Shown one piece after another: positions 1-5,827 of a stretch of DNA of 32,139 bases. This DNA is from Candidatus Aramenus sulfurataquae (GTDB lineage: Archaea; Thermoproteota; Thermoprotei_A; Sulfolobales; Sulfolobaceae): positions 1-32,139 of the forward strand of contig ASRH01000010.1 in NCBI GenBank assembly GCA_000565255.1, read 5' to 3'. Within the stretch, counting starts at the first letter, position 1; every line of letters starts with the position of its first letter. A program made the position numbers and the translations under genes. The notes under the pieces are model-generated. The model was given only the letters and a program-made list of their open reading frames with translations, was not told the DNA's origin and ran no database searches.

Positions 1-2
1 CA

Positions 3-851
3 AGGGATGGGGCAGGAGTTAAGCTCTACCGCGTCTTCGGAGGGGTGCCTACAGCCTACTTGACCGACCCTTTTCTCCTCCTCGACTTCTTCGGCTCCAC
101 GGACCCGGAAGATTACATCATGGGCTTCCCGTGGCACCCACACAGGGGAATAGAGACAGTCACCTATCTAATGGAGGGAAAGGTTGAGCACGAGGACAGC
201 GAGGGAAACAAGGGGGTCATCTACCCAGGGGACGTACAATGGATGACAGCGGGCAGTGGAATATTCCACCAGGAGATGCCCAAGCCACTTGACGACAAGG
301 AAGTGGCGAGGTACTTCCAAAATCCAAACAACAACAAGGGATTACAGCTCTGGATAAACCTCCCGGCAAACAGGAAAATGACCACCCCAGCCTACAGAGG
401 GGTCACGGCAAAGCAGATCCCAAAGGTGGAGATTGACCAAGGAGAAGTAAAGGTCGTCGCCGGGGAGTTCAGGGGAGTACAAGGACCAGTCAACGCTGGC
501 CTCTCCGTGGACCCAAGCTACTTTGACGTGGTGCTGAAGGAGGAGGGAGAGTTTGTCCACCGCGTCAAGGAGAAGTACACAGTTCTCGTGTACGTGGTGG
601 AGGGAAAGGCGAAGTTCGACGACAGGACTGTGGTTGGACATGGAAACCTAGTAATATACGGCGAGGGGGACGAAGTGAGGATAAAGAGCTTAGGCAACTC
701 TAGGCTGATCTTCTTAAGTGGGAGGCCCCTGGGGGAGCCCATAGCGTGGTACGGACCCATAGTAATGAACACCGATGATCAGATAAGGGAGGCGCTGCTA
801 GACCTAAGGCGGGGGACCTTCGTCAAGGACAAGAATCCCATCTTCTACTGA
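3..851 (+). CDS. Pirin family protein, 5' end outside the window
   Basis: A bicupin of the pirin family. The frame is open to the window edge and reads a typical pirin N-terminus (GAGVKLYRVFGG) before the first possible in-window start, GTG at 45, so the true start lies upstream. Numbering from that GTG, His31, His33, His75 and Glu77 match the four iron ligands of human pirin in identity and spacing. The LTDPFLLLDFFG and HPHRGIETVTY blocks are family hallmarks. Pirins are iron-binding cytosolic proteins; some have quercetin 2,3-dioxygenase activity and others act as transcriptional cofactors. The archaeal role is unknown and the sequence does not decide it. The stop overlaps the convergent primase-like gene by 7 bp. 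Confidence 0.93.
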   Translation, partial: RDGAGVKLYRVFGGVPTAYLTDPFLLLDFFGSTDPEDYIMGFPWHPHRGIETVTYLMEGKVEHEDSEGNKGVIYPGDVQWMTAGSGIFHQEMPKPLDDKEVARYFQNPNNNKGLQLWINLPANRKMTTPAYRGVTAKQIPKVEIDQGEVKVVAGEFRGVQGPVNAGLSVDPSYFDVVLKEEGEFVHRVKEKYTVLVYVVEGKAKFDDRTVVGHGNLVIYGEGDEVRIKSLGNSRLIFLSGRPLGEPIAWYGPIVMNTDDQIREALLDLRRGTFVKDKNPIFY

Positions 852-2140
852 AGGAAGGCGTCTAAGCTCCCCTTTCTCTTTATCACTTTTTCTATGAACT
901 TGTCCCTCACTGGCAGGTATACCCTCTCGTAGAACTCCCTCTGGTTCTCGAGGACTTCCTTGGGGAAGGAGGACACGTATTTCAAGGCCGACTCCCACGC
1001 CACGTCATAGGGCACTGTTGCGCTTATCTTGTCCTTGATCTCTCTATCGTAGTCCCTAGGCGTCTGCGCCCTGTCGCCTATCACAAAGTACCCGGTCTCC
1101 TTCTCTTGATAAACCTGCTCTCCTGCAACTGTAACTAGTGCCCTGTCTTCCCTGAACTCAGATGGCACTGACGGAACCCCTCTCCCTCCCTTTGGCACGT
1201 ATCCCCTGCCGTAGTACTTTGCCCACGCGTAAAATATGGCCCTGTTTAGCCCAAACGACTTAGCTTTATCTAAGTCACCGTAAAGAGCGTAGTACCTCGC
1301 GGCTTGAAGGAGGCCCATTACTTGGAACCTGCCAAGCTTTCCCTCTACCTCCTCCTTATCGCTGCTTTCTGCCTTGATGCCCTCGTGATAGGGCGAGTAC
1401 TCCTGGATTGCCTTGACGAGGAGCTCCTTTGCCTCGTCTTCCTCATACCACTCGTACGCCCTTTCCTCGTGTGTGAAGCTCCCAGGCTTGGCCCACTCTA
1501 GGGAGAACTTGCTCAGCTTGTCTGGGGAGAAGCACACAGCAACGTAGTCCAGCTCCTTGTGGAGGGAGAGCGGAGCAGTGAAAATTCTCTTAGCGTCTAT
1601 TAGTTCGTCCACCTTGAGCACTCCACCGGATTGTTCAGAGAGCCTTCTGATGTCGTTTTTAACCCTCTTAAGCACGTACTGGACAAGGGCGTGGGCAGCG
1701 GTGACTGGGTAGTAGTCCTTAGGCAGTGCCCTCTCGTTCACCCTGACGTGTATGCCCTCCCCGCTCCACAGCAAGTAAACGGACTTGTACACCTTTTCCT
1801 TTTCCAGAAAGGAAACGATGGCTTCTGCAGCCCTTACGGCGTATTCCCACTTGTCGATCTTCGTGTCCACGTCAAAGAACGGGGTGTACGCCACCACTTT
1901 GTCCTGCTCTACGTGGGCCCTGTCCACTACCTCGTACTTTGAGGCGGTAGCGTAGATTGTCCTAGCGTTAAACCTCCTCGCCTTTTCCAGCACGTCCTCT
2001 TCTGAGGAGAAGGTTAAGGGCTTATCTCCGTCGTGCCTAACCATTGTCCTCCCAAAGAGAGCCACCCACCTAGCCTTAGAGAAGTTAAAGATCTCCCTCT
2101 TCACGAGGGGGTTGCTATAGTGTAAAAGGGGGTCTACCAT
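845..2140 (-). CDS. Archaeo-eukaryotic primase (AEP) superfamily protein, non-canonical
   Basis: 431 residues from ATG at 2140. A longer frame starts at 2182, but a TATA box 26-31 bp before 2140 supports a leaderless start there. AEP signatures are in order: motif I FFDVDTK (Asp90, Asp92), motif II SGEGIHVRV (Ser126, His131), motif III LIDAKRIF (Asp182), followed by the primase-like APLSLHKE (His194). These correspond to the metal- and nucleotide-binding residues of PriS-type primases. No zinc-binding Cys cluster of PriS is seen. About 235 further C-terminal residues include a helical stretch (LLQAARYYALYGDL, then LNRAIFYAWAKYYG) of unknown function. It is not the replicative PriS; a repair, mobile-element or defence polymerase/primase is possible. 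It is divergent from the nuclease-like gene at 2229. The AEP call is fairly firm, the role unknown. Confidence 0.75.
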   Translation of the reverse strand: MVDPLLHYSNPLVKREIFNFSKARWVALFGRTMVRHDGDKPLTFSSEEDVLEKARRFNARTIYATASKYEVVDRAHVEQDKVVAYTPFFDVDTKIDKWEYAVRAAEAIVSFLEKEKVYKSVYLLWSGEGIHVRVNERALPKDYYPVTAAHALVQYVLKRVKNDIRRLSEQSGGVLKVDELIDAKRIFTAPLSLHKELDYVAVCFSPDKLSKFSLEWAKPGSFTHEERAYEWYEEDEAKELLVKAIQEYSPYHEGIKAESSDKEEVEGKLGRFQVMGLLQAARYYALYGDLDKAKSFGLNRAIFYAWAKYYGRGYVPKGGRGVPSVPSEFREDRALVTVAGEQVYQEKETGYFVIGDRAQTPRDYDREIKDKISATVPYDVAWESALKYVSSFPKEVLENQREFYERVYLPVRDKFIEKVIKRKGSLDAFLQ

Positions 2141-2165
2141 TGTACACCTCTTTGTCCGCAGAGTT

Positions 2166-2171
2166 AATATA
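2166..2171 (-). promoter_or_regulatory. TATA box of the AEP gene
   Basis: Reads TATATT on the minus strand, 26-31 bp before the ATG at 2140. This is the spacing of a leaderless archaeal promoter and it decides between the 2140 and 2182 starts. Confidence 0.65.
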
Positions 2172-2199
2172 CCCAAGGGCACATTCGCGTTGGTAATAC

Positions 2200-2207
2200 C
2201 TTATAAG
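2200..2207 (+). promoter_or_regulatory. TATA box of the nuclease-like gene
   Basis: CTTATAAG lies 22-29 bp before GTG at 2229. It falls inside the longer open frame that begins at 2190, so 2229 is the likely start of a leaderless mRNA. It sits about 30 bp from the opposing TATA box, so both genes share one short control region. Confidence 0.7.
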
Positions 2208-2228
2208 GGTTTTTGCCAAATTTATTGC

Positions 2229-3641
2229 GTGGAACTGGAGCAGGTTTACAACATAAGCAAGCTGGGCGAAAACGTACCGGAGTGGGCTGAAGAGGTAAAG
2301 TACAAGTTCGTGGACGAGGTAATGGGAGATAAACTCCCCTTGGCGGAGAAGTGGATAAAGGAACTTGAGGGCGAGATGGAGGTAGTGAAGGAGAAGCTTG
2401 GGTTAAGGGACTTCCTGCTCTCAAAGGAGCTCAGGAGCTTCATAGAGGACCCCAGGAGACACCTCGTGAAGAAGCTCTTCCTCTACTTCCACGACCTGGT
2501 CAGGGGGAGGATAACCCCAGAGGAGTTCGCCACCAAGGGAAGGCAGGCTATAAATAGCTCGTTTGGCTCAAACTTGAGGGGCATATACCAATCCTGGGGC
2601 CTCCTGGCTATGTTGGAGCTCCTGGCTGACAGGGGCTTCTCCTTGGCTTACCCTCCTCACAAGGTTGTAGGGCTAGATAGGGCTGGGATGCAGAAGGGAG
2701 GGAGCATTCCCCCAAACGCCGTAGTGGAAGACGGACTGGGGAGGTCGTTCTCCTTCTTCGTTGAGGCGCCAAGGCCAATAGGCTGGGAGGATGGAGGGGA
2801 CTTAGAGAGGGTGTGGAAGCTCTACTCCACTCTAAGGCCCGACATGTTAATCTACAAGGGCTTTTACCACGACATAGTTGACTTAAGCAACGACATCCCC
2901 ATAAAGAGGCCAAACTACGTTGTTGAGTTCAAGGAACTGGACGACTGGTGGAAGAGGTGGAGGTACTTGAAGGGATACAAACCCTTCTCCGCCAACGAGT
3001 GGAGGGCGAGGTGGATAAAGGGGCTCTACGACGGGCTTGCCGAGGTCCTAGGAGGGAAGAGGGAGGAGGGCTTGCCGGAGTTCAAGAAGGAGGAGGGCAA
3101 GAAAATAAGGGAGTACAAGGTCATAGAGCTTTACATGGGAATATATAAACCAGACCTAGGGGTTCTAATTAGTAGGAGGGCTGTAGAGGACGAGGTAAAG
3201 GAGGACTTAAAGGGGGTAATGGTGTTGGACGACGTGGGGTTCAACAAAGAGAAGCTCTACCCCCTAGTGGAGGACATGCTGAGAGGATTAGAGGTAAAGC
3301 TGGACTTGAGGGAACTGGCGTATAAGTTCGCAATGGAGAGGGAAAGGGAGTTTAGGCAGTGGCTAAGGGAGAAGCTTGGCGTGGAGCTCAACGACGAGAC
3401 GATGAGAACGACGAGACGACGAGAGCTTAAAGGATTAATAAAAAAGGGAGTTTTAGGAGACTCTCAGCATTATCCTACCGTCCCTCTCCTTCCCAAACAG
3501 GGAACCTATAGCCTCCTTGCCCTCGCTCAACTTGAACTCCTTCCATACCTTCATCTTGAGCGGTATTTTTACCAACTGCTCCAGCTCGTACCTAGTGCCT
3601 CCAGTAGTCCCAACTACCTTAATCTCTCTACCATATATTGA
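2229..3641 (+). CDS. Unrecognised protein with PD-(D/E)XK nuclease-like motif; C-terminus altered by a 17-bp duplication
   Basis: 470 residues from the leaderless GTG at 2229. I do not recognise the family. In numbering from the longer frame at 2190, RPDMLIY (Asp218) is followed 28 residues later by PNYVVEFKEL (Glu246, Lys248), with an upstream FFVEAPRP (Glu192). This resembles the D...ExK core of PD-(D/E)XK nucleases. The N-terminal 150 residues are mostly helical and charged. Two perfectly adjacent 17-bp copies at 3390-3423 shift the frame. With one copy the protein would end after NDETTRA at TAA 3428-3430, 22 bp before the stop of the convergent dehydrogenase. As it stands, about 79 novel residues run antisense to that gene, so the natural product is probably about 394 residues. 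The divergent AEP gene suggests a DNA-related role, which is inference. Confidence 0.6.
   Translation: MELEQVYNISKLGENVPEWAEEVKYKFVDEVMGDKLPLAEKWIKELEGEMEVVKEKLGLRDFLLSKELRSFIEDPRRHLVKKLFLYFHDLVRGRITPEEFATKGRQAINSSFGSNLRGIYQSWGLLAMLELLADRGFSLAYPPHKVVGLDRAGMQKGGSIPPNAVVEDGLGRSFSFFVEAPRPIGWEDGGDLERVWKLYSTLRPDMLIYKGFYHDIVDLSNDIPIKRPNYVVEFKELDDWWKRWRYLKGYKPFSANEWRARWIKGLYDGLAEVLGGKREEGLPEFKKEEGKKIREYKVIELYMGIYKPDLGVLISRRAVEDEVKEDLKGVMVLDDVGFNKEKLYPLVEDMLRGLEVKLDLRELAYKFAMEREREFRQWLREKLGVELNDETMRTTRRRELKGLIKKGVLGDSQHYPTVPLLPKQGTYSLLALAQLELLPYLHLERYFYQLLQLVPSASSSPNYLNLSTIY
2786..2826 (+). repeat. 41-bp segment with an inverted copy at 4515-4555 (source copy)
   Basis: This coding stretch (WEDGGDLERVWKLY, just before the putative catalytic Asp218) recurs in inverted orientation at 4515-4555 with 40 of 41 bases identical. 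The single difference is T2814 against C on the copy's sense strand. The match stops sharply at both ends. Confidence 0.95.
3390..3423 (+). repeat. Tandem duplication, two 17-bp copies
   Basis: Copies at 3390-3406 and 3407-3423 (AACGACGAGACGAYGAG) differ only at base 14 (T or C). Seventeen is not a multiple of three, so the duplication changes frame. Reading a single copy gives NDETTRA and a TAA stop at 3428-3430. Confidence 0.95.
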
Positions 3642-4439
3642 TCCCAGCTCCACCTCCGCCTTCTGTGCCGTTAGCCCTCCGAAAAACACCATAGTGCCCC
3701 CTGGAGAGAGGACTGAAAGCGACTTAGCCCACAAGTCCCCTCCAACTGAGTTCACTACTACGTCTGCCCCTCTTCCTTCAGTGACCTTCTTCACGCCTTC
3801 CTCCACCTCGCTGTAACTAAAGACGTGGTCAGCGAACTCCTTCACCCATGGCTTTGAGGATACAGCGACCACCTTAGCCCCCATCATCTTAGCTAACTGC
3901 AGTGCTATCATCCCAGTGTTTCCCGAGGCGCCGAAGACGACGACGGTCTTTCCGAAGCCTACGTTCGCTTCCCTTAACGCGTGGAATGGCGTGAGCCCTG
4001 CAACTGGTAGACTAGCCGCTACCTCCCAGCTTACTGACTCTGGCAATTTTACCAAGTTCTTTTCTGGGACTGATAAGTACTCGGCAAAACCGCCGTTGGT
4101 GACCACGCTTATTATCCCACCGTTCCTGCACAACTGTTCCTTTCCGGAGAGGCAGAGGTCGCAAGTCCCGTCGAAAAGCCTGTTGTACACCACCACTCTG
4201 TCGCCTTTCTGGAACCTCTTTACGTGATCCCCCACCTTTTCCACGACTCCCGCTACCTCTGCTCCAGGGACATGTGGCATTGGCTGGACTGGGAGGAAGT
4301 TAACGACGAAGTAGTCTATTGGGTTTACTCCCGCCATAACTACCTTTATCAAGACGTCGTGGGGTCCCACTTCCGGTTCCTTAAAATCACCGAACTTTAG
4401 GTTTTCCAATCCGCTCTTCTCAAAATAGATTGCCTGCAT
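3453..4439 (-). CDS. MDR-family (zinc-type alcohol dehydrogenase-like) NAD(P)H oxidoreductase
   Basis: 328 residues with an N-terminal GroES-like domain (about 1-125) and a Rossmann domain with the nucleotide loop VFGASGNTG (168-176). The catalytic-zinc Cys is replaced (AGVNPID, Asn39) and the usual GHE is GAE (Ala60), so the catalytic zinc is probably absent, as in quinone-oxidoreductase-like MDRs. A structural zinc loop remains: Asp90, Cys93, Cys96, Cys104, with the same spacing as the Glu-Cys-Cys-Cys site of the S. solfataricus alcohol dehydrogenase. The substrate is unknown; a quinone, enone or similar reductase is likelier than an alcohol dehydrogenase. A TATA box at 4462-4469 gives a leaderless start, and operator-like repeats flank it. 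The convergent upstream gene currently reads antisense through its last 63 codons. Confidence 0.88.
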   Translation of the reverse strand: MQAIYFEKSGLENLKFGDFKEPEVGPHDVLIKVVMAGVNPIDYFVVNFLPVQPMPHVPGAEVAGVVEKVGDHVKRFQKGDRVVVYNRLFDGTCDLCLSGKEQLCRNGGIISVVTNGGFAEYLSVPEKNLVKLPESVSWEVAASLPVAGLTPFHALREANVGFGKTVVVFGASGNTGMIALQLAKMMGAKVVAVSSKPWVKEFADHVFSYSEVEEGVKKVTEGRGADVVVNSVGGDLWAKSLSVLSPGGTMVFFGGLTAQKAEVELGSIYGREIKVVGTTGGTRYELEQLVKIPLKMKVWKEFKLSEGKEAIGSLFGKERDGRIMLRVS

Positions 4440-4447
4440 AAATCTAC

Positions 4448-4510
4448 TTTATCAAAGAAAGTATATAAGTCTAGTGAAGCTATTTTATTAAAGAAAGCAA
4501 AAACTTTCTT
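4448..4510 (-). promoter_or_regulatory. Promoter and operator-like repeats of the MDR gene
   Basis: The minus-strand TATA box lies at 4462-4469, 23-30 bp before the ATG. It is flanked by two direct copies of TTTATYAAAGAAAG (4448-4461 and 4484-4497, 13/14 identical, 36 bp apart). The upstream copy also forms an inverted repeat: AAGAAAG 4491-4497 and CTTTCTT 4504-4510 with a 6-base gap. The inner copy covers the start of transcription, so a DNA-binding repressor is a reasonable inference. The regulator is not identified. Confidence 0.5.
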
Positions 4511-4514
4511 AATT

Positions 4515-4555
4515 AGTAGAGCTTCCGCACCCTCTCTAAGTCCCCTCCATCCTCC
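4515..4555 (-). repeat. 41-bp intergenic inverted copy of part of the nuclease-like gene
   Basis: The minus strand matches 2786-2826 at 40 of 41 bases and would encode EDGGDLERVRKLY and then a stop. RNA made from the plus strand here would pair with the nuclease-like mRNA along all 41 bases, the one mismatch becoming a G-U pair (G4527 with U2814). No promoter for such an RNA is obvious. The rest of the gap, 4556-4619, shows nothing I recognise. Confidence 0.95.
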
Positions 4556-4619
4556 ATAAGAAGAAAAGAGACGTAAAGCAAGGCTCTACTTTCATCGACT
4601 TAAAAACGCAAGTGCCTTA

Positions 4620-5156
4620 TCAGAACAGCCTTGTTCCGCAGTTTATGCAGAACTTAGCATTGGGTGGATTCTGAGTCCCACAGCTAGGACAAACCCTCAT
4701 TTGCGGGTAAGCAGGGGGTTGTGGATAAGGTTGTGGGTAGTAGGTCTGCGGGAACTGAGGAGCCTGATAGGAATTCATTCTCACGTAGTTCTCTATGACT
4801 CCCATTACCTCTTTTTCGATCTCCAAGTTCCACAAACCCTCTCCAGCCTCAGCGAGCAGGCCTATTGGTCCCAGGATTAAGTCCCCAGCTACTGCGTCTA
4901 TACCGTCCTCCGCCTTTACCCAGTCCGCTATCCCTATGTTGACGTCCAGTATTCCTGGAGCGCCCATTAGCTTCACTGTAAAAGCCCTATCCGCCGCAAA
5001 AATGTGCCTTAAGAGGCCAGTCTTCTTTGCTTGAATCACGTAGTAGTTACCGTAACCAAAATACTGTGACTGATAACCCTTGCTAATGAACCACTCGTTC
5101 AAGTACTGGGCTAAGGCTTGGAGGTTCACGTTTACGTTCTCGAACCTCTTCTGCAT
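4620..5156 (-). CDS. Zinc-ribbon protein with a Pro/Tyr-rich linker, function unknown
   Basis: 178 residues. An N-terminal globular part of about 125 residues has no motif I recognise. A Pro/Tyr/Gln-rich linker (about 130-152, repeats of the PQPYPQPPAYPQ type) leads to a C-terminal zinc ribbon with Cys156, Cys159, Cys170 and Cys173 (CPSCGTQNPP...CINCGTRL). There are no clear transmembrane helices, though the segment AVAGDLILGPIGLLAEAG is mildly hydrophobic. It is a single gene with its own TATA-like TTTAAATA at 5178-5185, giving a leaderless start. Such ribbons commonly mediate protein or nucleic-acid contacts; no specific role can be assigned. Confidence 0.85.
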   Translation of the reverse strand: MQKRFENVNVNLQALAQYLNEWFISKGYQSQYFGYGNYYVIQAKKTGLLRHIFAADRAFTVKLMGAPGILDVNIGIADWVKAEDGIDAVAGDLILGPIGLLAEAGEGLWNLEIEKEVMGVIENYVRMNSYQAPQFPQTYYPQPYPQPPAYPQMRVCPSCGTQNPPNAKFCINCGTRLF

Positions 5157-5203
5157 GATAACAACTTCGTGAGGTAGTTTAAATAGGTTTTACTATTTGC
5201 CGG

Positions 5204-5221
5204 AGGACGCCTCGGCGTCCT
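5204..5221. repeat. Perfect GC-rich hairpin between divergent genes
   Basis: AGGACGCC, two bases, GGCGTCCT: an 8-bp perfect inverted repeat in otherwise AT-rich intergenic DNA. It lies upstream of the TATA boxes of both flanking divergent genes. It could be a protein site or a remnant; nothing decides between them. Confidence 0.6.
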
Positions 5222-5260
5222 AAAATGAGATTGGCTTATTTTCTTCAACATTGACTTTAA

Positions 5261-5764
<504 letters not shown>

Positions 5765-5766
5765 GG

Positions 5767-5787
5767 TTTTTACTTTTCTTGCGTTTT
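5767..5787 (+). terminator. T-rich terminator after the acetyltransferase gene
   Basis: Three T runs (TTTTTA, TTTTCTT, TTTT) begin directly after the stop at 5764, as in archaeal intrinsic termination. Confidence 0.5.
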
Positions 5788-5827
5788 CGCTCAAAAGAGT
5801 TAAAAAGTTAAAGAACTAACTTTAACC

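Noticed and set aside
2141-2182. Longer N-terminus of the AEP protein
   Set aside because: The TATA box at 2166-2171 lies inside it; the leaderless ATG at 2140 fits better.
2190-2228. Longer N-terminus of the nuclease-like protein
   Set aside because: The TATA box at 2200-2207 lies inside it, so transcription should begin near 2229.
4515-4555. Reading the 41-bp copy as a CRISPR spacer
   Set aside because: The size fits, but there are no flanking repeats, leader or cas genes in the window.
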